This document shows positions 1 through 7,917 of a stretch of DNA of 20,794 bases, piece after piece; the stretch's first letter is position 1, and every line of letters begins with the position of its first letter. The notes beneath the pieces are model-generated. The model was not told the origin of the DNA. It saw nothing but the letters and a program-made list of their open reading frames with translations, and made no database searches. Source of the stretch: an uncultured Phocaeicola sp. Its GTDB lineage: Bacteria > Bacteroidota > Bacteroidia > Bacteroidales > Bacteroidaceae. Made by a program: the position numbers and the translations under genes. Location: contig CAPAOL010000049.1 of assembly GCA_948579315.1 (NCBI GenBank), positions 1 to 20,794 of the forward strand, written 5' to 3'.

Positions 1-103
1 GATCATTAGACTTTTTACTTTTAATATACTATATAGAATCGCGGAGACGCTTACACTTGTTTTATGAAAATTGTAGATGGCAGTAGCTATGAAGAACAGA
101 GGG

Positions 104-151
104 AATAAAAACAAGGTGGCTGAAAACAAATCCAGCCACCTTGTTTTTATT
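104..151 (-). terminator. Intrinsic terminator after the beta-galactosidase gene
   Basis: A perfect 19-bp inverted repeat (arms 104-122 and 133-151, 10-nt loop) begins 14 nt after the beta-galactosidase stop codon. The GC-rich core GGTGGCTG is flanked by A/T tracts on both sides, so RNA from either strand would form a stem ending in a U-rich run. It may therefore also stop plus-strand transcripts entering from the left. The 103 bases before it show no gene I can support. Confidence 0.88.
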
Positions 152-165
152 GTTTAACCTGTGTT

Positions 166-3100
166 TTATTCTATCTCGACGCTATGTTTTACCGGAGTCA
201 GGATGAAAGTAAATTCATAATCACCGTAGGGCAACATATATTGAGGCAACGGCAGAGCTCCCCAGCTGTTTACACAACCCAACCCCATCTGAGCCTTGTC
301 GATGATCAGGTTGGTCAGGTCTGCTTTCTGTACTTCGGGCGAGTGACGCTGGTCTTTTTGTTCGCCATCATCCAGTGAACAGATGGTATAATGCAAAGCG
401 GATGCAGAGAATGGAGCATCACCTACTACCTTCAGTCCGTTACCGCCGGCATTCAGTTGCTTCCACCAGCGGATATCGGTCTTGGTTCCTGTTTCCTGCG
501 GACGGATATAGGAGTAGAATTGTTCATCCACACTCTGGCGATAAATACCCAAGTCTGTGCTGTGGTTGCGGTCACTGTAGTTTTCTACCGGACCACGACC
601 ATAATATTCTACGGTTTCAAAACATTTAGGCATCTGCATTTGCATACCGAAGCGGAACATCGGAGATACTTTGGCATTCTTGTCGGCTGTCATCTTTTGG
701 GTCACTTTGATGGCTCCTTCGTTGTTGATGACATAAGTCAGATATAATTTGGCGGAAACATTCTTCATGTCATATTCCGCATTCACTACTATCTGGTCAT
801 TTTCTGTTTTGGAATTCAAGGAAACCAGTTTCAATCCCGGGTTTTTCCATGCGGCATATCTGTTTTGCAGGCCGGCTCCCATATCATTGTCTGTCGGGGC
901 ACGCCAGAAGTTAGGGGTCAGGGCTGCGCCTTCTTTCAGCATTTCCGTTCCGTCCACTGCATATTTGCTTAAGTAACCGTTCTGTTTGTTGAACTCGGCT
1001 ACGAAGTTATTGCCTTTTACGATCAGATAATGATATTGGTTGTCGATGATTTGCGGAACAACGGTGGCTACATTGGTCGTTTCCACGTTCTTCAAATCCA
1101 TAGACGGTGCTTTGTAATCATTCAGTGTCAACTGATTCTTGGCGACGGTGAAACCTGCGGGCAGCAAACCTTCGCGGTTTTTCAGTTTGTAGGAAACGTT
1201 CAGCAACCATTCCTTGCAGGTGCAGGTCTTGCCGATATTCAACGTAATCTTGGCTGTTTCCTGAGGAGCGACTTTTAAATCATCCACGCGTCCGGTGCGG
1301 ATTACTTTTCCATCTTTCAGTACTTGCCATTCCATATAGTAGGCGGACAGATCACGGAAGAAGTTCTCATTGAATACATTTACTTCCCCTTTGCTTAAAT
1401 CGGCGGGAGTAGTCCAGATATTTTGGTAAAAGTGACCTACTTCATACATGTGCGGATTAGGAACACGGTCGGGGCTGATCAAACCATTGTCACAGAAGTT
1501 ATTGTCAGAAGCGTCAAAACGGTTGAAATCTCCTCCGTAAGCATAGATCATCACGCCGTCTTTTCCTTTCCAGCGGCAGGACTGGTCAACGAAATCCCAG
1601 ATAAATCCACCTTGCAGATTCGGATATTTACGGATCAAATCCCAATATTCTTTGAAACCACCCTGCGAGTTACCCATTGCATGGGCATATTCACACTGAA
1701 TCAATGGTTTGGTAGCATCGGTACGTTGACCATATTTTTCCATGCCGTTATAATCATAGTACATCGGACAGAAGATATCGGTATGTTCTTTCTGGCGTGC
1801 TTGTTCATATTGGCAGGCACGGCTGGGGTCTTCTGCTTTAATCCATTTATAGCATTGTTCGAAGTTGGGGCCGTCACCGGCTTCATTACCCAATGACCAG
1901 AAGATGATGCTCGGATGGTTGAATCCGCGTTGTACATTGCGCTGGTTACGTTCCAGATGGGCTTTCTTATAAGAGGGGTTCTTGGCCAGCGTCTTGTCGC
2001 CGTAGCCCATACCGTGAGATTCTATATTGGCTTCGGCCACGACGTAAATACCATATTGGTCACATAAATCGTACCATAAGTTGTCATCCGGGTAGTGGCA
2101 GGTACGTACAGCGTTCAGGTTGAATTGCTTCATTATCTGGATATCCTGTAGCATACGTTCGGGAGATACTACATAGCCTCCGTCCGGATCCATTTCGTGG
2201 CGGTCGGCTCCCTTGAACAGGACTGCCTTACCGTTAACCAAGATCTGGTCACCTTTCAATTCAATCTTGCGGAAACCTACTTTGACAGGAATCACTTCAT
2301 TGCTGCCCTGCATGCTGGCACGCAAGGTATATAAATAAGGTGTTTCGGCACTCCACTTTTTGGGGTTCTCTACGTTCATGGTCACCAGACCGGATTTGTT
2401 GGCGGTAGCGGTTGCCACTTGCTTGCCTTGTGCATCTACCAGTTCCAAATCGACTTTACCACTGCCTTTCAAATCCAGATTGACAGCCAGGCTGCCGTTT
2501 TGGTAAGCTGCGTCCAAGTCGGGAGTTACACGGATATCTTGAATGCGTTTTTTGTTGCGGGCATATAGATAGCAGTCACGTCCCACGCCGCTATACCGGA
2601 AGAAATCCTGATCTTCCAGATAGGTACCGTCGCACCAGCGGAATACTTGGAAGGCGATCAGGTTTTTCTGACCCGGTTTTAAATATGGAGTCAGGTCAAA
2701 TTCGGCTTCCAGTTTGCTGTCCTCGCTGTAGCCTACATAACGTCCGTTTACCCACAAATACATATTGGAGGTAACCGAACCGAAATGGGCGATAATATCT
2801 TTTCCCTTCCATGAGGCGGGAACTACAATTTCACGGCGGTAAGAACCTACATGGTTATTCTCTGTCGGCACTTCGGGAGGGTTGTTCTGGAACTGGTTAC
2901 GCCAGGCATAGCCTACGTTCACATAAATAGGATCACCGTATCCGTTCAGTTCCCATACGGCGGGAACTTGCAGGTCATCCCAGCCTTTGTCGTTGAAGCC
3001 GGTTTTCCAGAAATCAGTCGGACGGGAGTCTGCATCCTTTACCCAGTTGAACTTCCAGGTTCCGTTCAAAGTCATGTAGTTAGTTGATTGTTTTTTGTCT

Positions 3101-3261
3101 GCTTTCTTAGCTGCATCTGCATTCTCAAAAGCAAAGTAGTTCGTGTGCATCGGCGCACGGTTTACCGCATTTATTTCCGGGTTGCGCCATTCTTGGAAGG
3201 TCTGTGCGCCTGCTGTAAGGGCGAGGACTGTGAACAGACCTGTCATAAGTTGTTTCTTCAT
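166..3261 (-). CDS. lacZ: Secreted GH2 beta-galactosidase
   Basis: A 1031-residue glycoside hydrolase family 2 enzyme, close in length to E. coli LacZ, expected to release terminal beta-galactosides. It has the full LacZ layout: N-terminal sugar-binding domain (about 60-235), immunoglobulin-like domain (about 238-333), TIM barrel (about 335-625), a linker beta domain, and a C-terminal small-chain domain (about 750-1020). The acid/base is Glu460 in WSLGNEAG and the nucleophile is Glu524 in IQCEYAHAMGN. Unlike cytoplasmic LacZ it begins with a signal peptide, probably cleaved after AGA at residue 19, so it should be periplasmic or surface-associated. A promoter box lies 23 nt upstream and a strong terminator follows, so it is probably monocistronic. 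GH2 members can act on several beta-galactosides or glucuronides; galactosidase is favoured by the five-domain architecture. The natural substrate is unknown. Confidence 0.9.
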   Translation of the reverse strand: MKKQLMTGLFTVLALTAGAQTFQEWRNPEINAVNRAPMHTNYFAFENADAAKKADKKQSTNYMTLNGTWKFNWVKDADSRPTDFWKTGFNDKGWDDLQVPAVWELNGYGDPIYVNVGYAWRNQFQNNPPEVPTENNHVGSYRREIVVPASWKGKDIIAHFGSVTSNMYLWVNGRYVGYSEDSKLEAEFDLTPYLKPGQKNLIAFQVFRWCDGTYLEDQDFFRYSGVGRDCYLYARNKKRIQDIRVTPDLDAAYQNGSLAVNLDLKGSGKVDLELVDAQGKQVATATANKSGLVTMNVENPKKWSAETPYLYTLRASMQGSNEVIPVKVGFRKIELKGDQILVNGKAVLFKGADRHEMDPDGGYVVSPERMLQDIQIMKQFNLNAVRTCHYPDDNLWYDLCDQYGIYVVAEANIESHGMGYGDKTLAKNPSYKKAHLERNQRNVQRGFNHPSIIFWSLGNEAGDGPNFEQCYKWIKAEDPSRACQYEQARQKEHTDIFCPMYYDYNGMEKYGQRTDATKPLIQCEYAHAMGNSQGGFKEYWDLIRKYPNLQGGFIWDFVDQSCRWKGKDGVMIYAYGGDFNRFDASDNNFCDNGLISPDRVPNPHMYEVGHFYQNIWTTPADLSKGEVNVFNENFFRDLSAYYMEWQVLKDGKVIRTGRVDDLKVAPQETAKITLNIGKTCTCKEWLLNVSYKLKNREGLLPAGFTVAKNQLTLNDYKAPSMDLKNVETTNVATVVPQIIDNQYHYLIVKGNNFVAEFNKQNGYLSKYAVDGTEMLKEGAALTPNFWRAPTDNDMGAGLQNRYAAWKNPGLKLVSLNSKTENDQIVVNAEYDMKNVSAKLYLTYVINNEGAIKVTQKMTADKNAKVSPMFRFGMQMQMPKCFETVEYYGRGPVENYSDRNHSTDLGIYRQSVDEQFYSYIRPQETGTKTDIRWWKQLNAGGNGLKVVGDAPFSASALHYTICSLDDGEQKDQRHSPEVQKADLTNLIIDKAQMGLGCVNSWGALPLPQYMLPYGDYEFTFILTPVKHSVEIE

Positions 3262-3284
3262 GCTATTATTTTATTGGTTTTGTG

Positions 3285-3292
3285 CAAATATA
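3285..3292 (-). promoter_or_regulatory. Bacteroides-type -7 box for the beta-galactosidase gene
   Basis: The minus strand reads TATATTTG, an exact match to the Bacteroides primary sigma factor -7 consensus TAnnTTTG, ending 23 nt before the ATG. I see no clear -33 TTTG partner. The 115-nt gap is shared with the divergent channel gene, for which I found no equally good box. Confidence 0.55.
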
Positions 3293-3376
3293 GTGAAAAT
3301 AATAGTTACCGATGGGACATAAATCGGGCAATATTTGTTATAATTGTGAATGATTTGTGTTCTATCCTAAAAAATT

Positions 3377-4234
3377 ATGGCATTTCTGAGGCGTATTTGG
3401 AATAAATGGCAGAATTTACTGCATGATGAGAAATTAAAGCATAAAATATATGTGATTATTTTTGAAAGCGACACACCGATGGGAAAGTTATTCGATGTGG
3501 CGTTGATAGGGTTCATTGTCTTGAGTATTCTGGTGGTTATTGCCGAGAGTATCAAGAGTTGGGATACCGTTATCGGGCCTTATCTGCGGGTGTCGGAGTA
3601 TGTTTTTACTTTCTTTTTTACGTTAGAGTATATGTTGAGGCTTTATTGTTCTCCCCAACCGCGGAAGTATGCTCTGAGTTTTTTCGGTATAGTGGATTTG
3701 CTGGCTACCTTACCTCTATATATAGGCTGGCTTTTCGGCACGGCACGTTATCTGCTGGTGATCCGCACTTTCCGGTTGATTCGTGTGTTCCGTATCTTTA
3801 AACTTTTCAATTATCTGAATGAAGGTAATTTCTTGTTGCGTTCCTTGGTGTTCAGCAGTCGGAAGATTATTGTTTTTTTCTTGTTTGTACTGATATTGGT
3901 GACTTCGATCGGTACATTGATGTATATGATTGAGGGACAGCGGCCGGGCACTTCTTTCAATAATATTCCGAATAGTATTTATTGGGCGATAGTGACGATG
4001 ACGACGGTAGGTTATGGGGATATCACTCCGGAAACTCCGCTAGGGCGCTTCCTTTCGGCCATTGTAATGTTACTGGGCTATACCATCATTGCAGTCCCCA
4101 CAGGAATTGTTTCTGCGTCTATGATCCAGGAACATAGACGCAGGGTGGCCCTGAAATGTCCGCATTGTGGTAAGGACGGACATGAGGACGGGGCTGCTTA
4201 TTGTAAATACTGTGGAGGAAAACTGGTAAATTGA
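3377..4234 (+). CDS. Voltage-gated-type potassium channel with C-terminal zinc ribbon
   Basis: A 285-residue inner-membrane ion channel of the six-helix, one-pore family. Helices can be placed at about 38-58, 73-91, 100-118, 125-146, 162-183 and 224-247. The fourth holds regularly spaced arginines (RTFRLIRVFRIFKLF, about 130-144), as in an S4 voltage sensor. The pore loop carries the potassium selectivity filter TTVGYGD (209-215). After a basic stretch (QEHRRRVALK) the protein ends in CPHC (261-264) and CKYC (276-279), a compact zinc-ribbon-like module. The gene stands alone and runs convergently into the transglycosylase gene, with 25 nt between stop codons. Potassium selectivity is inferred from the filter; voltage gating and the ribbon's role are untested. 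Confidence 0.88.
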   Translation: MAFLRRIWNKWQNLLHDEKLKHKIYVIIFESDTPMGKLFDVALIGFIVLSILVVIAESIKSWDTVIGPYLRVSEYVFTFFFTLEYMLRLYCSPQPRKYALSFFGIVDLLATLPLYIGWLFGTARYLLVIRTFRLIRVFRIFKLFNYLNEGNFLLRSLVFSSRKIIVFFLFVLILVTSIGTLMYMIEGQRPGTSFNNIPNSIYWAIVTMTTVGYGDITPETPLGRFLSAIVMLLGYTIIAVPTGIVSASMIQEHRRRVALKCPHCGKDGHEDGAAYCKYCGGKLVN

Positions 4235-4249
4235 TTATGGAATGCTGTA

Positions 4250-4270
4250 TGATAGAAAGTTATTCTATCA
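4250..4270. terminator. Possible weak hairpin between convergent genes
   Basis: An 8-bp inverted repeat (4250-4257 and 4263-4270, 5-nt loop) overlaps the stop codon of the transglycosylase gene and lies just after the channel stop codon. It is AT-rich and lacks a T-run on either side, so a terminator role rests mainly on its position. Confidence 0.25.
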
Positions 4271-5279
4271 CCCATCGCTTATCATGCGCCACCGTCTTTT
4301 TCGGATCATAAGTCATTCCTTCTTTGGTAGGGATTTTTATCACGTAAGTCCGCCCGCTGTGGTTGGACAAGGATGTTTCCCGTAACCAGGGATTCATATT
4401 CTTTAATATGGCCAGATTGATTCCTTTGCTGCGTGCGAAACGTGCCAAGTCTGCAATTCCTTTCGTCACAGTGATTTCCGTATAAGGAATAGGCGGATAC
4501 AAATCCGATGCACGCAGGCGGAAACCGAAAGTAGTGGGGGCATTGAACAATTGTTTGGCGGCAAGAATGCGGTACACATACCGGGCAGTCTCTTCTACCA
4601 GTTGCAAATCCAACGAGTCGTCCACATCCTGTTTGGCCAGTTGGCTGGCAATGCGTGCCTGACCGGCATTGTAAGAGGCGGCGACAGCCACCCAGTCCTT
4701 ATATTTTGCATACGCGTCTTTCAGATAGCGGCAGGCGGCACGGGTCGCTTTCTCAATATGGTAACGCTCGTCCACATTGTTGTTTACCTCCAATCCGTAA
4801 TCCCGTCCCGTACCTTGCATGAATTGCCATAGTCCGGCAGCTCCGGCAGAAGAACGGGCGGTGGGATTCATATTACTTTCTATTACCATCAGGTACTTAA
4901 AATCATCAGGTATTCCGTTTTCTTTCAGTATGGGTTCTACAATGGGGAAATAGCGGTTGGCTTTTTTCAGCATTTGCAAGGAAGTACTGTGCATATAGGT
5001 GAATGCCAATAGTTCACGGTCCATACGCTCGTGGCGGTCAAAGCGGCTCAAATCAATGGTTTTGCCACAGAACTCAATACTGGCGGGAACTTCGGGACTA
5101 CTGTATTTCAATGCCGTAATACCTGAATCTTCCCGTATGATAGTGGTATCTTCCTGCTCCGTTTTTGGAGTAGCGCAACTGCTGCTTACTAAGGCCGGTG
5201 ATGCAACTACAATGCAAAAGGCTGCCACAGCAGCCAGATTGATGGTTATTTTTCTCATTTTTTCTTTATTCGTTTTCAT
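4260..5279 (-). CDS. Lytic murein transglycosylase, probable MltD-like lipoprotein
   Basis: A 339-residue SLT-fold peptidoglycan lyase, expected to cleave the MurNAc-GlcNAc bond and leave anhydro-MurNAc ends. The catalytic glutamate is Glu134 in MVIESNMNP, followed by SAGAAGLWQFM (about 144-154) and AASYNAGQARI (about 200-210), the usual sequence of motifs in this family. Residues about 269-318 resemble a degenerate LysM-like segment typical of MltD relatives. The N-terminus is a signal peptide ending in SSSC, so Cys35 is probably lipidated and the protein anchored in the envelope, although the lipobox lacks the usual Leu at -3. Starting at 5279 the gene overlaps the AraC-family gene by 14 nt. 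An in-frame ATG at 5258 (Met8, MRKITIN) gives an equally good signal peptide with a 7-nt gap. Either way it is probably co-transcribed with the regulator. MltD naming is by architecture only. Confidence 0.85.
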   Translation of the reverse strand: MKTNKEKMRKITINLAAVAAFCIVVASPALVSSSCATPKTEQEDTTIIREDSGITALKYSSPEVPASIEFCGKTIDLSRFDRHERMDRELLAFTYMHSTSLQMLKKANRYFPIVEPILKENGIPDDFKYLMVIESNMNPTARSSAGAAGLWQFMQGTGRDYGLEVNNNVDERYHIEKATRAACRYLKDAYAKYKDWVAVAASYNAGQARIASQLAKQDVDDSLDLQLVEETARYVYRILAAKQLFNAPTTFGFRLRASDLYPPIPYTEITVTKGIADLARFARSKGINLAILKNMNPWLRETSLSNHSGRTYVIKIPTKEGMTYDPKKTVAHDKRWVIE

Positions 5280-6186
5280 TCTCTTTTTCTTTTCCGCCCC
5301 GTCCGAAGTTACGATATTCGGTAGGGGTGAAATTGGTACGCTTTTTAAATACCGAGAAAAAGTGTTCAGTAGAGGTATAATTCAATTCATAACATATCTC
5401 TTTCACTGACATGGAACTTTCAATCAACAGCTGCTTCGCTTTGCGCAGTTTCAGCTCTTGGAAATACTTGGCGGGCGCATAACCGGTGTATTCTTTGAAT
5501 ACTTTGCGGAACCAGGAATAACTGATTCCCAATTTCATGGCCAGTTCTTCCGGGTCTATATCCTTGTACACATTTTCGTGCATGATGATTTTGGCACTTT
5601 CTATTTTTTGTGCCGCATTGTCCACCTCATAGCGTTTGTTCTGCGAGATAGCAAGTACGGCTCCCATAATGTGTAAAACGATGCCGGACAAATATTGTTG
5701 CGCTGCGGTCTTGTCTGCTTCCGCTACTTCCAGTGCACGGGCAAAAAGACTGGCCAGTTCTTCATTGATACCGATATCCAGAATCTGGCTTTCTTTTGAG
5801 ATAAAGCTGTTTTTTACCAGATTGTCTATAATCGGGCCTTCAAAACCGATGTAATATTCGTTCCATCCTGTCTTTTGCAGCGGCGCATAGGTATGCCACT
5901 GTCCGGGAAACAGGAAAAGTATCTGCCCTTTGGATATGTCGACAGACGGAGTAGTATCGCTGGCGAAAGTTCCCCGTCCTTTAGTAATGTATACCAACTG
6001 ATATTCATGCAGCACACGTCCTTTCTGGGCCGTGAAATAATAAGCGTCCGGGTGGTTGCGTGGTGGATAAACGCTCCCGGCCCTGATGGCCTGGAATCCG
6101 ACGGTAGTCACCGACAAGCCGAAACGCTTGTCACGCTCATTGACAATTAGGTATTTAAAATCAGCGCCTTGGTCGTTGTAATGCAT
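5266..6186 (-). CDS. rhaR: AraC-family transcriptional regulator, probable rhamnose regulator
   Basis: A 306-residue regulator with an N-terminal cupin-like sensor half (about 30-120, including YQLVYITKGRGTF and FLFPGQWHTY) and a C-terminal AraC DNA-binding domain (about 195-292) holding two helix-turn-helices near 211-232 and 259-281. Its position beside rhaBATD and in the same orientation suggests it senses L-rhamnose and activates the operon, as described for RhaR of Bacteroides thetaiotaomicron. That assignment is by context: the DUF4251 gene separates it from rhaD, and sensor specificity cannot be read from sequence. The downstream transglycosylase start overlaps or nearly abuts its stop, so the two are likely translationally coupled. 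A TATATTTG box lies 35 nt upstream of the ATG. The protein is certainly AraC family; the gene symbol is less certain. Confidence 0.8.
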   Translation of the reverse strand: MHYNDQGADFKYLIVNERDKRFGLSVTTVGFQAIRAGSVYPPRNHPDAYYFTAQKGRVLHEYQLVYITKGRGTFASDTTPSVDISKGQILFLFPGQWHTYAPLQKTGWNEYYIGFEGPIIDNLVKNSFISKESQILDIGINEELASLFARALEVAEADKTAAQQYLSGIVLHIMGAVLAISQNKRYEVDNAAQKIESAKIIMHENVYKDIDPEELAMKLGISYSWFRKVFKEYTGYAPAKYFQELKLRKAKQLLIESSMSVKEICYELNYTSTEHFFSVFKKRTNFTPTEYRNFGRGGKEKENENE

Positions 6187-6221
6187 GTTTCTCTGTTTTA
6201 AAATTAGGTCACACTTATCGG

Positions 6222-6229
6222 CAAATATA
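6222..6229 (-). promoter_or_regulatory. Bacteroides-type -7 box for the AraC-family regulator gene
   Basis: TATATTTG on the minus strand, an exact match to TAnnTTTG, ends 35 nt before the regulator ATG in the 130-nt gap after the DUF4251 gene. I see no convincing -33 element. Confidence 0.5.
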
Positions 6230-6316
6230 CAATTTTTTATCTTAACAGCCTCTAACCTTTTTGTTCTAAGTGTTTCTGGAGGTATAATTTTGACATCTCC
6301 CTTTTTTATTTATGGT

Positions 6317-6814
6317 TCATTCTTTCTTCTTTAGATCCATTTCTCCGGAGAAAGAAATAGATTGTCTGTTTGTGGGGGTGACCTGTATGTTACTGCTGCC
6401 ATTGGGATAAATGGTGATATTGTAAAGGTAATTGTCTTCCTCGTTCCGTACTTTTAGTGTGATTTTAGCATTTCCCTTTTTGCTATATGTTGAAGTATAT
6501 TCTGATAAAGGAGCACTAAAATTTAATCCTTTTCCACCTCCGTAAGGAACGTTATACGCCACTCCGAAATAAGGCAGATAGGAATATACCGAATCGTTTC
6601 TTATTTCTAAAGAATAATCGGAAGTCAGGTGTTTGCTGCCTCCTTTCATAGGCATTACCCGGTCCACATTGATTTTGTATGCCTTTGCGTCAACAGCCTC
6701 GCGTACTGCTTGTTCTCTTTGTTGTTTCTTCTCTTTCTTGTTCTGAGCCGTTATAGGTATCATACTGCCTGATAGAAGGAGACTTGCCAAAAGGAATAAT
6801 TTATTTGCTTTCAT
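6317..6814 (-). CDS. Exported DUF4251 family protein
   Basis: A 165-residue protein of unknown function, recognised as resembling the DUF4251 family common in Bacteroidales. I start it at 6814 (MKANKLFLLASLLLSG), because this gives a normal signal peptide with likely cleavage after ITA (residue 24). The longer frame back to 6901 would add 29 residues that do not look like a leader, and it would place the promoter box inside the gene. The mature protein begins with a highly basic stretch (KKEKKQQREQAVRE) and continues as beta-rich sequence with GGG and repeated S/T-rich turns, ending DLKKKE. No catalytic motif is apparent and periplasmic location is likely. It sits between rhaD and the regulator with its own promoter box. 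The rhaD terminator lies upstream, so it is probably outside the rhamnose operon. Confidence 0.75.
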   Translation of the reverse strand: MKANKLFLLASLLLSGSMIPITAQNKKEKKQQREQAVREAVDAKAYKINVDRVMPMKGGSKHLTSDYSLEIRNDSVYSYLPYFGVAYNVPYGGGKGLNFSAPLSEYTSTYSKKGNAKITLKVRNEEDNYLYNITIYPNGSSNIQVTPTNRQSISFSGEMDLKKKE

Positions 6815-6847
6815 ATCTCTCTGTAGGTTTAGTGAATCTGTCCTTGC

Positions 6848-6855
6848 CAAAGATA
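6848..6855 (-). promoter_or_regulatory. Bacteroides-type -7 box for the DUF4251 gene
   Basis: TATCTTTG on the minus strand matches TAnnTTTG exactly and lies 33 nt before the proposed ATG at 6814. It also supports the shorter start, since it would fall within the coding region of the longer frame. Confidence 0.5.
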
Positions 6856-6945
6856 GCCAAAAAGAATACTCATTGTTCTGAAAAAAACATAAGATAATCA
6901 AACTGTCAATGAGTTAAGTACGCGATTTATCTTTTGAGTCCCGAT

Positions 6946-6989
6946 AATAAAAAAGATGATTTGTCCCCATGCGGAGTCAAATCATCTTT
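6946..6989 (-). terminator. Intrinsic terminator of the rhamnose operon
   Basis: A perfect 12-bp stem (arms 6952-6963 and 6978-6989, 14-nt loop) begins 33 nt after the rhaD stop. On the minus strand it runs into a T-rich tail (six T, then ATTA). A second small hairpin (6996-7000 with 7005-7009, loop ATTA) lies between it and the rhaD stop. Together they mark the end of the rha transcript. Confidence 0.8.
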
Positions 6990-7022
6990 AAAATCTCCCC
7001 ATTAGGGGAAGACTATAAAATA

Positions 7023-7832
7023 TTATTTGGGTAGATTAAAAGCCACACTCATTTCTTTCATCTGTTCCTGACTCATACCGTCCGGCTCAAATCCCATATT
7101 CTTGGCAGCGATGTAAATCAATGCGGATTTATTTAAAACATCGATTTGGTCGAATGCGGCCATTACGTCACGGTCAACGGCAAAAATGCCGTGTTTTTCC
7201 CACATAACGACATCATAATCGGCTAGTTCCTTGATGGTTGCATCGGCTAATTCTACAGAACTAGGCAATTGATAAGGAATCATGCCCAGGCCACGCGGAC
7301 AGAATGCTTTTGTTTCAGGAATCATACTCCATAACAGGTTGGTTGCCACATCTTTTTCCATGAACTTTTTGTTGTGAGACAGGGCAATCAGTTCGATGGG
7401 GTGTGTATGCACGGATGCTTTGTAAGGAGAACCTATGCTGATGAGGTAATTGTGTACGCTCAGGTGGGAGGGAACTTCCGAAGTAGGTTGAACCGGTTTG
7501 TCGGCAATGATGACATAGCTGGCACAGTCATCCAAAATACGGATGACAGAACCGTTGTCCATAGGCCAACGCGCCAAATCCCGCATACGCATATTGGTTC
7601 CTTTGCAATAAAAATAACAGCCTTTCAAGTGAGGCAGTGTTACACCGATTTGTTTTACTTCGCTGATAGCGGGCATCTGACGGATTTCATCGTCTACATA
7701 TTCGGTGATATTGACGGTGATATTACCTCCGTTACGTTCGGCCCATCCTTTTTGCCACAAATATCCGGCTACTTCGGCTACTTTATTCACCTCTTTGGCC
7801 AATTCAGGGCGATTGTCTAAGATTGATTTCAT
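7023..7832 (-). CDS. rhaD: Rhamnulose-1-phosphate aldolase
   Basis: A 269-residue class II zinc aldolase that splits L-rhamnulose 1-phosphate into dihydroxyacetone phosphate and L-lactaldehyde in the cytoplasm. Zinc ligands are visible as His142 and His144 (VHTHP) and His214 (WEKHG). Glu119 (TSEVPSHL) corresponds to the catalytic glutamate, and KGTNMRMRD (77-85) matches the phosphate-binding region. Length is close to E. coli RhaD (274) and clearly longer than fuculose-phosphate aldolase FucA (about 215), which, with the neighbours, decides the name. It is the last gene of the rha operon, 85 nt after rhaT. That gap contains an exact -7 box and an inverted repeat, so rhaD may also have its own promoter. 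The operon terminator follows. Confidence 0.95.
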   Translation of the reverse strand: MKSILDNRPELAKEVNKVAEVAGYLWQKGWAERNGGNITVNITEYVDDEIRQMPAISEVKQIGVTLPHLKGCYFYCKGTNMRMRDLARWPMDNGSVIRILDDCASYVIIADKPVQPTSEVPSHLSVHNYLISIGSPYKASVHTHPIELIALSHNKKFMEKDVATNLLWSMIPETKAFCPRGLGMIPYQLPSSVELADATIKELADYDVVMWEKHGIFAVDRDVMAAFDQIDVLNKSALIYIAAKNMGFEPDGMSQEQMKEMSVAFNLPK

Positions 7833-7862
7833 ATCTTTTTTATTTGATTGTTCATAGGATAT

Positions 7863-7892
7863 TGTTATTCATCTTTTTCATTCTGAATAACA
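7863..7892. repeat. Inverted repeat upstream of rhaD
   Basis: A perfect 9-bp inverted repeat (7863-7871 and 7884-7892, 12-nt loop) lies between the candidate rhaD promoter box and the rhaD ATG. It has no T-run in the direction of transcription, so it is not a typical terminator. It could be an operator, an mRNA processing or stability hairpin, or chance in AT-rich DNA. Confidence 0.4.
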
Positions 7893-7900
7893 GTATGCTA

Positions 7901-7908
7901 CAAATATA
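7901..7908 (-). promoter_or_regulatory. Candidate internal promoter for rhaD
   Basis: TATATTTG on the minus strand, an exact TAnnTTTG match, lies just after the rhaT stop and 68 nt before the rhaD ATG. It would allow rhaD to be transcribed separately from rhaBAT. No clear -33 element was found. Confidence 0.4.
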
Positions 7909-7917
7909 GTAATTCTT

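Noticed and set aside
1423..1896. 157-codon plus-strand open frame
   Set aside because: It lies wholly antisense within the beta-galactosidase gene, whose GH2 catalytic motifs are intact in the other strand. It has no promoter box or family resemblance.
6815..6901. 29-residue N-terminal extension of the DUF4251 protein
   Set aside because: It does not look like a leader, would bury a normal signal peptide at residue 30, and contains the promoter box at 6848-6855.
7023..7832. Alternative assignment of rhaD as L-fuculose-phosphate aldolase
   Set aside because: The 269-residue length matches RhaD rather than the roughly 215-residue FucA, and all neighbouring enzymes are for rhamnose.
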